From Bryobacterales bacterium (GTDB lineage Bacteria; Acidobacteriota; Terriglobia; Bryobacterales; Bryobacteraceae), in NCBI GenBank assembly GCA_016789755.1, contig JAEUQG010000099.1, positions 1 through 60,845 on the forward strand: a stretch of DNA of 60,845 nucleotides. Reading direction: 5' to 3'. Of this stretch, positions 7,323 through 17,500 are shown one piece after another (within the stretch, counting starts at the first letter, position 1; each line of letters starts with the position of its first letter). Both the position numbers and the translations under genes were made by a program. The notes under the pieces were generated by a model. That model ran no database searches. It had not been told where the DNA came from and saw only the letters and a program-made list of their open reading frames with translations.

Positions 7323-9776
7323 ATGCCGACTTCACGACGCACCTTCCTTCAATCCTCCGCCGCCGCCATGCAAGCCCCACGGCCCGCCGCGGCCCCCCTC
7401 GATTCCGTGCAAATCGCCGCGCGCCACCCCATCGTCCGCAAGCACCCCACGCCCGCTTTCTTTGAAGGCATTCTCCTCGGCAACGGCGATATCGGCGTCT
7501 GTGTCACTCTGCGTCCCGATGCCCTCGGCCTCCACATCGGTAAGAATGACTCCTGGGACATTCGCGTCAGCGAAGATCACGTCCAGCATGTGAAACCCTT
7601 CCGCGAACTGCTCGATCTGTGGAAACGCGCCGGCGAGGAAGCCAAGCGCCGTGGCCAGCCCGAGATGACTTACCTCGAATCGAACATCGACTTCTTCCGC
7701 GAATACTCCGTGCGCACCCAAACCTCTTACCGCAAGCCCTGGCCCCGCCCCTGGCCCTGCGGCATCGTCTGGCTCCATTGGGATTCGCGCATGGTCCGCG
7801 TGCTCGATCAAACCCTCGATATCTCCACCGGCGTCCTCCGCATCACCCTCGAACACGACGACCTCCGCGGCCACGTTCGCAACTTCCTTCTCACCTGCTT
7901 CGTCAGCCGCGAAGGCAATCACATCTCCGTCGCCAGCGATTCGCCGGCCCCCATTCTCTCCCTGGCCTACATCCCCAACCGCGATCCGCAAGCCAAACTC
8001 CCCGACCCCGAATTGACCGCCGAACCAGGGCGTTTCACCGCCTATCAGCACTTCCCCGCCACCGCCCCCACCGACGCAGAGCCCGATCCGCCGCGCACGC
8101 CCCAGGACAGCGCCTTCGCATTGGAAGCCCGCCTCGCCGGACAATGGTCCGCCCAACTCACCGCGCGGCGCAGCGTGTTGCTCACCGCCGCCTCCCCACA
8201 GCCCTTGCGCCTCGATCTGGCGCTGTTCACCAGACGCGACGATAAAGACCCCGCCGTACGCGCCCGTGCCGAAGCCGCCCGCCTCGCCGCCCAGCCCCTC
8301 GATCCCGCCCGCAAAGCCTCGGCAGCACACTGGCACGCCTTCTGGAAAAAGTCCGCCGTAGCCTTCACCGACCGGGAACTGGAAGCCATCTGGTATCGCA
8401 ATCAGTACTTCCTCGCCTGTTGCCTCAAGCCCGGCGTCGTCGCCCCAGGCCTCTTCGGCAACTGGACCAGCGGCAACATCGGCACCGCCTGGCATGGCGA
8501 TTACCACATGAACTACAACACCCAACAGGTGTGGTGGGGCGTCTTCTCCAGCAATCATGCCGAACAGCACGAACCCTACACGCGGCTCGTCGAAAACCTC
8601 ATGCCCATGGCCGAATGGAATGCCCGCGAGCAATTCGGTTTGCCCGGCGCCTATTTCCCCCACACTGCCTACCCCGTCCCTAGCAACGTCAACCCCTACC
8701 CCGCCCCGCCCTGGGGCTACGAGATCTGCGAAACCCCTTGGACCGTCCAAAGCCTCTGGTGGGAGTACCTCTACACCCTTGACGAAACCTACCTCCGCCG
8801 CGTCTACCCCATGCTGCGCGCCGCCACCGATTTCCTCATCGCCTTCCTCACCCGCGAAGACGACGGCAAGTATCACATCGTGCCCACCGTCTCCCCCGAG
8901 AACTGGGGAGCCACCGTCGACTTCCGCCTCAACAAAGATTGCATCATCGATCTCGCCCTCACTGAGTTTCTTCTCGATGCCATCCTCCAAGCCTCGCAAC
9001 TGCTCGGACGCGACACCGATCTCCGCCCCCGCTGGCAGGAAGTGCGCACCAATCTCGCCCCCTATCCCGAGATCGATGGTCCCTACGGCAAAGTCTGGCT
9101 CGATATCCTCAATGCCCCGCCCGAATATGTCTACAACGTGCCCGTCACCCTCGCACCCGTGTTCCCCGCCGAACAAGTGGGACTCGGCAAACACCCCGAA
9201 CTCCTCGAACTCGCCCGCCGCACCGCAAAAACCGTTCGCCTCGAAGGCGGCAACGACCTCGTCTGGCAACCGCTCGCCCGTGCCCGCCTCGGCATCCTCG
9301 ATCTCGATTGGTTCAAGCGCGAAGTGGCCTACTGCCTCACCCGTCTCGGCAACTCCAACGACCGCGTGCGCCAGATCGGAGGGCGTTACCGCGACGAAAC
9401 CAACTTCGATTTCATGATGCACATGGGCGTGTGGACCGAGAACCTCTCCCTCCCCGCCGTGCTCAACGAATGCCTGCTCCAAAGCTACGACGGCGTCATT
9501 CGATTATTCCCCAACACGCATCGATTAGGACCTGCATCGTTCCGCGATCTGCGCGCCGCCGGCGCCTTCCTCGTCTCCGCTTCCTGGAACGGCCACGCCG
9601 TCACCGCCGTCACCATCCGCAGCGAGAAGGGCGCCCGCGCACGCATCGCCAATCCCTGGCCGGAACGCCGAACCACCGTACGGTCGGAGGCCAAGGCCGT
9701 GCCCGCCGTAGAGCGCCAAGGCATCCTCGAATTCGACACCGCTCACGGCGGCGTCTATTCGCTCCTGATATCCTGA
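7323..9776 (+). CDS. Exported GH95-related glycoside hydrolase
   Basis: An 817-residue protein beginning MPTSRRTFLQSS, a Tat-like signal. The N-terminal beta-domain contains FFEGILLGNGDIGVCV, the entry motif of GH95-like enzymes. The (alpha/alpha)6 barrel carries HMNYNTQQVWW, matching the Asn-x-Asn active-site region of GH95 alpha-fucosidases and galactosidases, and VSPENWG, matching the SPEN motif that supplies the general acid. Length fits the family (about 750-850). A TACACT hexamer ends 8 bases before the start, so the transcript may be nearly leaderless. It diverges from the cytochrome gene. The exact linkage cleaved (L-fucose, L-galactose or other) cannot be read from sequence. Confidence 0.75.
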   Translation: MPTSRRTFLQSSAAAMQAPRPAAAPLDSVQIAARHPIVRKHPTPAFFEGILLGNGDIGVCVTLRPDALGLHIGKNDSWDIRVSEDHVQHVKPFRELLDLWKRAGEEAKRRGQPEMTYLESNIDFFREYSVRTQTSYRKPWPRPWPCGIVWLHWDSRMVRVLDQTLDISTGVLRITLEHDDLRGHVRNFLLTCFVSREGNHISVASDSPAPILSLAYIPNRDPQAKLPDPELTAEPGRFTAYQHFPATAPTDAEPDPPRTPQDSAFALEARLAGQWSAQLTARRSVLLTAASPQPLRLDLALFTRRDDKDPAVRARAEAARLAAQPLDPARKASAAHWHAFWKKSAVAFTDRELEAIWYRNQYFLACCLKPGVVAPGLFGNWTSGNIGTAWHGDYHMNYNTQQVWWGVFSSNHAEQHEPYTRLVENLMPMAEWNAREQFGLPGAYFPHTAYPVPSNVNPYPAPPWGYEICETPWTVQSLWWEYLYTLDETYLRRVYPMLRAATDFLIAFLTREDDGKYHIVPTVSPENWGATVDFRLNKDCIIDLALTEFLLDAILQASQLLGRDTDLRPRWQEVRTNLAPYPEIDGPYGKVWLDILNAPPEYVYNVPVTLAPVFPAEQVGLGKHPELLELARRTAKTVRLEGGNDLVWQPLARARLGILDLDWFKREVAYCLTRLGNSNDRVRQIGGRYRDETNFDFMMHMGVWTENLSLPAVLNECLLQSYDGVIRLFPNTHRLGPASFRDLRAAGAFLVSASWNGHAVTAVTIRSEKGARARIANPWPERRTTVRSEAKAVPAVERQGILEFDTAHGGVYSLLIS

Positions 9777-9790
9777 AACCGAATTCACCC

Positions 9791-11407
9791 GTGTCTACGA
9801 CTCCGCAATCCGGCCCATCGTCCACCATGTGGCGCCACGCCCTGATCAGCCTCGCCCTGTTGGCCCTCTGCACCTATCTCGACGCCGCCCGTCCCTTCGG
9901 GAAGCGCTACAGCATCCTCTTCCTCATCCCTGTCTTTTACGCCAGTTGGTCGCTGCGCGGGCGCGCCGAGGTCTTCATTCATCTCACCGTGCTCATCACC
10001 GTCTATATCCGTCACTCCCTGCTGCCGGGGCCCGTCTTCAATTTCAACCGCATCACCGGCACTCTCGTCGGATTCACCGTCATCGGCATCATGTGGGAAC
10101 GCCGCCGCCACATCAACGCTCTCGAACGAGTCAACCGCGAACTGGAAGAACGGGTCGCCGCCCGCACGCGCAATCTCACTGAGTTGAACGAGGAGTTCAA
10201 ACGGCTCGTCGACGTCAAAGCCCAGTTCCTCCGCAACATGAGCCATGAGCTGCGCACCCCTCTCAACGCCATCGTCGGCGTCACCAGTCTCCTTCGCGAT
10301 GCCCGTACCGAAACCGAACGCAAAGAGCTTACCGACGTGCTCGAGACCTCCACGCATCTCACCCTCGGCATCGTCAACGATATCCTCGACCTGTCGCAAA
10401 TCGAAGCCGGCCGCCTCGTCATCGACAGCCAGCCGTTTTCCCTGCCCCGCACCGTCGAGGAAGTCGCGCTACTGATGGAATCCGAGGCCAGGCGCAAAGG
10501 CCTGACCCTCACCCACAATGCAGCCGAATGCAGTCTCCCTCCCTTGATCGGCGACGAACGCCGCATTCGCCAGATCCTCCTCAATATCATCGGAAACGCC
10601 GTCAAGTTCACCGCTCGCGGCTCCGTTCAGATCATCATCACCCCCGAGCAAATCACCCCGTCGAACGTCCGCGCCACCATCCGCGTGCGCGACACAGGAA
10701 TCGGAATCCCTCTCGAAGTGCAGTCCTACTTGTTCGAGAAATTCACCCAGGCCGATCCTTCCATCGCCCGCCGCTTCGGCGGCTCCGGCCTCGGACTGGC
10801 CATCACCAAGGGCCTCGTCGACTTGATGCACGGCGCCATCGGACTCGAAAGCGCCCCGGGAAAGGGCTCGACATTCTGGGTCATGCTCCATTTCTCCGTC
10901 GCCACCGAACAACACGCCCGCACTCCGGCAGTCCCAGACGAACCATCCACCCAATCGCCGGCCCGCATCCTCGTCGTCGAAGACAATGCCATCAACCGCC
11001 GCCTCGTCGAACGCTTCCTCGACCGTCTGGGACACCGCGGCCATATGGCCGCCAGTGGCCAGGAGGCCCTCGATTTCATGCGCACCACCGCCTTCGATGT
11101 CGTCTTCATGGACTGTCACATGCCCGGCATGGACGGCTATGAAACCACCCTCGCCTGGCGCCGCGCCGAATCCGCAAGCGCTCGCCGCACGCCCATCGTC
11201 GCCATGACCGCCAGCGTCCTGGCCGAAGACCGCGAAGCCTGCTTTCAGGCCGGAATGGACGATTTCCTCGCCAAACCTTTCTCCCTCGATGAGTTCCGTA
11301 CCATGCTCGATCGCTGGTCCACGGCCGGCGCTGCCGCCTTGCCGCGTCCCTTCAGACCCGAACTCTCCGCTCCGCCGTCATCCCGCTCACCGCGTCTCTC
11401 ATCCTAA
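9791..11407 (+). CDS. Hybrid sensor histidine kinase with C-terminal receiver
   Basis: 538 residues from a GTG start (ATG at 9827 is the alternative). Three or four membrane helices (about 15-110) form a small integral sensor of MASE/DUF4118-like appearance, followed by a coiled coil. HisKA holds the phospho-acceptor His152 in MSHELRTPLNAIVG. The ATPase domain shows the N-box ILLNIIGNAVKFT, RVRDTGIGIPLE, and GGSGLGLAI. The receiver has Asp441 in VVFMDCHMPGMDG and a conserved K in LAKPF. No Hpt or output regulator lies beside it, so the target is unknown. The gene follows the GH95-like gene by 14 bases and overlaps the 3' end of the opposing GH42-like gene by 56 bases. Confidence 0.9.
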   Translation: MSTTPQSGPSSTMWRHALISLALLALCTYLDAARPFGKRYSILFLIPVFYASWSLRGRAEVFIHLTVLITVYIRHSLLPGPVFNFNRITGTLVGFTVIGIMWERRRHINALERVNRELEERVAARTRNLTELNEEFKRLVDVKAQFLRNMSHELRTPLNAIVGVTSLLRDARTETERKELTDVLETSTHLTLGIVNDILDLSQIEAGRLVIDSQPFSLPRTVEEVALLMESEARRKGLTLTHNAAECSLPPLIGDERRIRQILLNIIGNAVKFTARGSVQIIITPEQITPSNVRATIRVRDTGIGIPLEVQSYLFEKFTQADPSIARRFGGSGLGLAITKGLVDLMHGAIGLESAPGKGSTFWVMLHFSVATEQHARTPAVPDEPSTQSPARILVVEDNAINRRLVERFLDRLGHRGHMAASGQEALDFMRTTAFDVVFMDCHMPGMDGYETTLAWRRAESASARRTPIVAMTASVLAEDREACFQAGMDDFLAKPFSLDEFRTMLDRWSTAGAAALPRPFRPELSAPPSSRSPRLSS

Positions 11408-14400
11408 TCGTCCACTCGCCGGCGTCGCTGAGAGCGAACGGAATCTCGATCTTCCCGGAACCGTTTTCGATCCACACGTTCCCTGCGTAGTGCCGCGCCT
11501 CGCGCCCGCGCCCATCGAAGGCCCGTACGCGCACCACCGACAGGTCCACGCCTTCGCCTTTTTCATCCGTCAACCGCAGCCCCAGCGATGCATCGCAACT
11601 GAGCTTTGCAATGCGCGCCGGCCTCACCAGTAGCAGCACCGGCTCGCCCGGCCCGGCCTTCAGCGCCGCCGCCGCTTCACCCCCGCGCAGCAGGTCATAC
11701 GTCACGCCCTCCATCCGCGGCAGCGTCACGCGCGTCGTCTCCCGCGGCAGCAACCCATACAGCTTCGATGCTCCGAACTCCCGCACCGTGCGCAAAAAGG
11801 CCCCCTCCACCCCCAGCGCCGGCTTTACCCCGATGCTGCCTGCGCCCTTCCGCTCCAGCCCCGGCCACGGCGCCGCCTTGCGCCACCGGCAACGCTCATC
11901 CATCCTCCCCGCCTGCTCATCGGCAAACACTCGTCCCCCGCGCTCCATAAACCGGCTGATCGCTTCGATCTCTTTATCCGATAAAGCAATCGAATAAGGC
12001 AAAATCAGCACCTTGTAACGGTCCAGTTCCCCCCGCTCAATCTGCTGCGTAGCCAGAAACCGGAACGCCACGCCCTGATCCTCCAGCTCCTTCACCCACG
12101 CCGTGCGCCGTTTGGATAGCTCCGCGAAGCTCTTCGAACTGCGCATCGCGTTCCCCATGTCCGCCTGGATCACGCCGTCCGTAATCCACGCCCCGCGGAT
12201 GCTCGCCATCGAAAAGTGCACCGCCACTCCGTCTTCCACCACCCGCGAATTCAGGAACACACGCCCAATCCCGGACTGCATTTTTCCGAATGCTTCCGCC
12301 AGCGCGCTGCCCTGCTCGCTGAACGTCAGATCGGGATTGAGCATCGTGTAGTGCCAGAAAATCGACGCCCCCGAATGCCCGTAGAACAGCCGTTGCCATT
12401 GCATATAACGGGCTTCGTCGCCTGTCGCGCCATACCCCGTGAATCCCGTGATGCGCAGCTTCGGGTTAAACAGATAGTGCATCGCATCCTGCCCGCCGCC
12501 CGAGTACGGCTGTATGTATTCGAGTTCCTGATCGATGGAATACCAGTCGCAACCGTTGTGCGCCGTCGGCACCTGCGTCCCCGAAATCGACGGCCGTGCC
12601 CCAGGGTCGATCTCTTTCAACCAGTCGCGCGCCTTGCCGAACGCCCGCACGAACTCGCGCTCCATGTAGATGCGATGATCGGCCCACGGCGCGAAATTCC
12701 CATGCTTCTGCGCCTCCTCCGCCGTCATCGGCAACACCGCCTCCCACGACGCGAATCTCGTACCCCACGCCGCGTTCAACTGCTGCAGCCCGCCGTACTC
12801 CGCCTTCAGCCATTGCCGCAAGCCGGCGATCGCCTCCGGCGCCCAATCCACGTCGAAGGCATCGGTGTAGCAGGTCAGCGACGACTCATCGGCCAGGTAA
12901 TAGGCAAACGGCTTCAGCGCCGCCATGCGCTTCGTCTCACCCTCGAACTGCTTCCGCACGCTCGCCTCGAAGTCCGGCGATTGCAGCACCACTTCCCGCG
13001 TCAAATGCTTCTTGTCCCGCGTCTCGGCGTACAGCTTCTTCCGCTTCAGATAGTTGTCGCGCCGGTACCAATAGATGCCGAAAGCATTCAAATGCGAGCT
13101 CACCATGAAACGGAAGTTGCGCTCCGGGCTCGCCAGCGTGGTCACCCCGATGCGCCGCAACTGCTCATCGAGCGCCTTCATCCACGGCTGATAGCTGCGC
13201 GGCCCGCTCCACGGCAACACCACTTCGTAATCCGTCCACTCGCGCGAGGCCGCCTCGAAATGTACCGGCATCACTTCCGTTGCGCTGCCCGCCGTCACCC
13301 GCACCAAACCCGAATGCACCATAGACCGTCCCGCTTGCAGCGTGACGCCATCGGCGCCCGATCCCTTCGCCAGCACTCGTCCCAGTCCATCGACAAGCTC
13401 GACGGTGGCCTTGCCCGTGGCTTGAAAGCTCACCTGTACCGCCGCCCCTTCACGAATCAGCGTGGGCGTTACCGTAAGCCCGTCGATGCGGTCCGAGCCT
13501 TCCACATCCCGCGCCGCAATGTCCCATTCCGCTCCCGCTTGCCGCTCCAGAAAATAGCGTCCCGGCAGCAGCCCGCCGCTGTCAGGCGATCCCCCGCGCC
13601 CTTGCCGCACCACGGCCCCGAAGCGGTCCCGCACGCGCCATTCGCCTTTGCTCCAATCCGCAACGCCTTTGGGCTCGCGCTTCGCCGCCCACATCAGCGT
13701 CCGGCAAAGCAGGGCGTAGAAATATTCCCAATACACGTCCACCGCGTGATGCCGCGCCTCGAACGGCATGCGCCAACTCAACCCATACGAACGGCAGCCA
13801 AACGCCGCCACCCTTCCCTGCCCCTGTTCCCGCACCGCCAGCAGCGGCGTCCCATTCGCCGATTGCAGCAGCGCTTGCGAGCCCGCCCGCAGCCGCGCCT
13901 TGTGCTGCTCCACAAACTGCCACGGAAACGTCTCCACCGGAATCGCCCGCGCGATGTAATGCTCGCCCGTGCGCTTCCACGCCGCTTTCTCCCATGGCCC
14001 GTCGTCGCCCCCTTCGGCTTCCAGCGGCGAATAGGGACACGAAAACGGGCGCATCAGCACCAGTCCGCAGCCCGACTCCACCCGCTTGCCGATCGCCGCC
14101 CGCGATGCCTCCGTCAACTCCTTCCACCCGTGCGCCAGCGGCAACAAAATCACATCGAAATGTTTTTCGCTGGTCAGCTCCTGTTCCAGATAGCTGTAGA
14201 TCAGCTTCAGATCGCCGCGCTCGGCCCGCGCCCCATAATCGCGCCCGAAGCACATCGTCCACTTGTTCACGTCCCATTCGGGATCGATGCTGACGGTCGT
14301 CAAATCGAGCGAAAGCCGTTGCGCCAGCTCAATCGCCGTGCGCCCTTCGCTCACACTCGGCGCCGCCAGCAGCCGCAACGGGCCGCCCGGCAGCGGATTC

Positions 14401-14549
14401 GCCCACTTCACGTGCGGCGTCTCGATATCCATCCGGTAAGGAGTTTCCAGCCGCGACGATGGACCTCGCCGCGCCCCCATCCCCACATCCTGCGCGCACA
14501 GCGGCGCCGGAGCCAGCGCCGCCGCCGCCAACAAGCTTCGTCTTCTCAT
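11352..14549 (-). CDS. Exported GH42-like beta-galactosidase-superfamily protein
   Basis: 1065 residues starting MRRRSLLAAAALAPAPLCAQ, a secretion signal. The C-terminal two-thirds resemble GH-A clan family 42: AYYLADESSLTCY (likely acid/base Glu after Asp), LRQWLKAEYGGLQQLNAAWG, the HRIYMEREFVRAFGKARDWL helix, and a later amidotransferase-like segment (YKVLILPYSIALSDKEIEAISRF ending in GGRVFADE) typical of the GH42 trimerisation domain. The first 300 residues add a second amidotransferase-like fold (LPLAHGWKELTEASRAAIG), which is unusual. SD GAGGG precedes the ATG. It lies 22 bases downstream of TonB receptor 2 on the same strand, so the pair probably imports and cleaves the same glycan. Confidence 0.7.
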   Translation of the reverse strand: MRRRSLLAAAALAPAPLCAQDVGMGARRGPSSRLETPYRMDIETPHVKWANPLPGGPLRLLAAPSVSEGRTAIELAQRLSLDLTTVSIDPEWDVNKWTMCFGRDYGARAERGDLKLIYSYLEQELTSEKHFDVILLPLAHGWKELTEASRAAIGKRVESGCGLVLMRPFSCPYSPLEAEGGDDGPWEKAAWKRTGEHYIARAIPVETFPWQFVEQHKARLRAGSQALLQSANGTPLLAVREQGQGRVAAFGCRSYGLSWRMPFEARHHAVDVYWEYFYALLCRTLMWAAKREPKGVADWSKGEWRVRDRFGAVVRQGRGGSPDSGGLLPGRYFLERQAGAEWDIAARDVEGSDRIDGLTVTPTLIREGAAVQVSFQATGKATVELVDGLGRVLAKGSGADGVTLQAGRSMVHSGLVRVTAGSATEVMPVHFEAASREWTDYEVVLPWSGPRSYQPWMKALDEQLRRIGVTTLASPERNFRFMVSSHLNAFGIYWYRRDNYLKRKKLYAETRDKKHLTREVVLQSPDFEASVRKQFEGETKRMAALKPFAYYLADESSLTCYTDAFDVDWAPEAIAGLRQWLKAEYGGLQQLNAAWGTRFASWEAVLPMTAEEAQKHGNFAPWADHRIYMEREFVRAFGKARDWLKEIDPGARPSISGTQVPTAHNGCDWYSIDQELEYIQPYSGGGQDAMHYLFNPKLRITGFTGYGATGDEARYMQWQRLFYGHSGASIFWHYTMLNPDLTFSEQGSALAEAFGKMQSGIGRVFLNSRVVEDGVAVHFSMASIRGAWITDGVIQADMGNAMRSSKSFAELSKRRTAWVKELEDQGVAFRFLATQQIERGELDRYKVLILPYSIALSDKEIEAISRFMERGGRVFADEQAGRMDERCRWRKAAPWPGLERKGAGSIGVKPALGVEGAFLRTVREFGASKLYGLLPRETTRVTLPRMEGVTYDLLRGGEAAAALKAGPGEPVLLLVRPARIAKLSCDASLGLRLTDEKGEGVDLSVVRVRAFDGRGREARHYAGNVWIENGSGKIEIPFALSDAGEWTIRMRDAVSGMTAERRVRV

Positions 14550-14571
14550 ATGCCCTCGAAGAGACCGGCCT

Positions 14572-17500
14572 TTACCAGGTCAATCGCAACCCGAATTGTA
14601 GCGCCCGCGCCCCGTTGCCCGAAACCTGCGCGTCAATCAAGCCCGTCGTCGGATCCGGAGTCTTCGGAATCCCCGGCATGTTGAACACATTGAAGAAGTC
14701 GATGTTCAGCCGGAAGAACACCCGCTCATTCACCGGAATCACCTTGAACAGCGATGCGTTCTGATCCCAATTGAACAACCCTGAAGCCCACTGGTTGCGC
14801 CACGGATTCAGATTCGGATTGAACGTCGTCCGCTGCAATGACCCGTCCCGCATCGGAATCCATACCGTGTTGCTCTCATAGAAAGCGAAGTTCGGATCGG
14901 CGGAACTCCCCCCATTCGCCGGTGTCGGAATCAAGGGCTGATGCGATGGCTTGTAGTTGGCCGGCACGCCCATAACTCCGTTCGGCCGCCCCTGCGCGTC
15001 CGTACTGTTGATGCGGTGCGCCGGAATGTAGCCGTTGTAATAAAGGTATGCGTCGCGGCACACGCCGCTGCGGCAATCCTGCACCTTGTGCTGCGTCCCA
15101 TAAATCTCCACCGGATTGGGGAACACCCAGTTCCCTGTCGGCAGTCCCCACCACGTCGACCGCATCGAGCCGTTCCCCGCCAGTTGCCATCCGCCCACCA
15201 CCCGGTTGAGGATCGCTCCGGCGTTCGGCGCGAATCGCTTCCCTCTTCCAACCGGCAGATCGACAATGAAGTTCCAATTGAAGCGATGCTGCGGGATTTC
15301 GATATCGCGCTGGTAGAACAGCAGCCGCGTACGCGCATTCAGATCCTCCGGCACCGCGCCTGGCATGAATACGTTGGTCGATGGCAGAATATCGTCCGAC
15401 CATCCGTTCCCCGCCGCCTTCAGCGTATTCGACAACACATAGAAAAACTGGAACGCGTACCCCTTGGCGTAGCGCCGCTGCACTTCCAACTGGAAGTTCT
15501 GCGAGTTCGACCAGCCCGTCTTCTGATATTCCTCGATGTCGCCGAACATCGTCGTCTCAAAGGCCCGCGTCGCCGTCCCCGCAAACGTGCCCGTCGGCCG
15601 GGCCACGCCTCGCGTGCTGAACCACACGTAATCGTTCGGACTTTGGTTGTAGCTGTAGAACTGATCGAGCCGCGCCCCGTGCGTGCCCACATAGCCGAAG
15701 CGCAGCACCGTGTTCTCCAGGATCTCGCGCTCGAAAGTGATGTTCCATTCGTGCGCCCGCGAGGTCGGTTGGTTGGGATTGAAATAGCTCGTCAGGAACG
15801 ATCCGCGCGTGATGCCCGTGGGACTCGTCAGATCCAGCACATCGCGGCTGTTCTGCCCTGCCACCACCGTCGGCACGCTGCGCAATCCGTAGTTCGGCAG
15901 CCGGTCCGGCGTCTGGGCGGAATTGGAGAATTGATAGGTGAACCGCGCCGTCGTCGGCGGATTCTGCCGCATCCGCGCATTGAACGCCCGCAACGGCATC
16001 GGATATCCGTAGATACCGTAGCCGCCGCGCACCACGAAAGGCCGTGAGCCCTCCGTCATCTTATATGCAAATCCCACACGCGGATTGAAATCCCACTTGT
16101 TGAGATACATGAGGTCCGCCGGCAGCCCCGCCGCCTCCGGCGTCACGAACGGCACCCCCAGATTCTGAAACACCCGCGCGATGGCCGGCGTCGTCGCCCC
16201 GATCTTGTACATCGTCTCCCAATCCGTTCCGTTCACAATCGACTTCGTCTTCGGATCGAAGCCGGTGAGGAAGTTGTTGCGCTCGCGGACCGGCGTATAC
16301 ATCTCCCACCGCAGACCCAGATTCAACGTCAGCCGCGAATTCACTTTGAAGTTGTCCTGGAAGTACAAGGCAAACTCCCGCGCATGCATGTCGTACCACT
16401 TGCGTACGAACTGCGCCGAATAGCTGTTGATCGTGCCCAGAAACAAATCGGCCGCGGCGTGCCCCGTGAACGGCACCGCCCCATAGGTCGTCCCCGACGC
16501 CGGATCGTACTGCGCCGTAAACTGCCCGTTAAACGCATGCGCCCCCTGCACCTGCTGTTGATCGGGCAGAATGTTCAACCCCTCATGGCGGAAGCGCCCG
16601 CCGAACTGGTACTCGTGCCGCCCGCTGATCTTCGTGAAGTTCTGATCGACGTTGAAGATCTTCACAATCGAGTTGCGGCGGTTGGCGGCCGTGATGTACT
16701 CCATCCGTAGGCCCGTCGTCGTGATGTTCGGAAACCCGTATTCATCGAACGGATTCGGCAGCCCGAGAATATCGGCGTACTTCTTGTCGTCGCCTACGTT
16801 GATAAAGTTCAGATCCTCCACCCCGATGTTGAACAGCGTCTCGGAGAAGAACGTGGGTGAGATATTCCGCGTCCACGACACCACTCCCGTATTGTCCCGA
16901 ATCGGCCGCGAAGTCCCGTTGGCCGAATTGTCCAGCGTCGTCGGCGAGTTGTTGTTGCCGCTCTGGGCAAACGCATCGCGCACGCCCTTGGTGTAGCGCA
17001 CAAATAGCTGATCGCGGTCCGACAGGCGGTGGTCGATGCGCGTCGTCATTGTCCACTCCAGCCGGTTGTTCGGCGCCTGATACCAATAGTTGCTGCCCAC
17101 CAGCGGATTCACCCCCGGATCGTTGGGCATCGGCGTCACGCTGTACAGATACTTCGCCAGCGGGCTCATCCGCGCAGAAGGAATCCGGTTGCCCACGTAC
17201 GGAACTCGCAGCCAGTTCGCTCCCGTCGACCACGGGTCGTAGATCGTCGTGGCCCGCCCGGCGGCATTCACCAGGCCACTGAAATCGCCCTCCCGCATCG
17301 CCTGCGTCGGCACCGCCGTGTCGCGCGTCGTCCCCGTCATACTACGAAAAGCTTCGTAGGAATGGAAGAAGAACGTCCGGTTGCGGCCGTCGTACAGCTT
17401 GGGCAAATACACCGGCCCGCCCGCCGAACCGCCGAACTCGTTGCGCACCAGATGCGGCGGCCGCGTCCAGCGGTCCTGCCGCGCCCGCGCCACGCCGAAC

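Noticed and set aside
7264..7380. Longer N-terminus for the NapC-like cytochrome
   Set aside because: It would run into the first codons of the divergent GH95-like gene and adds no family-like sequence.
9308..9790. Upstream extension of the hybrid kinase frame
   Set aside because: It lies inside the GH95-like gene in another frame and reads as Arg/Pro-rich shadow sequence; the kinase domain architecture starts after 9791.
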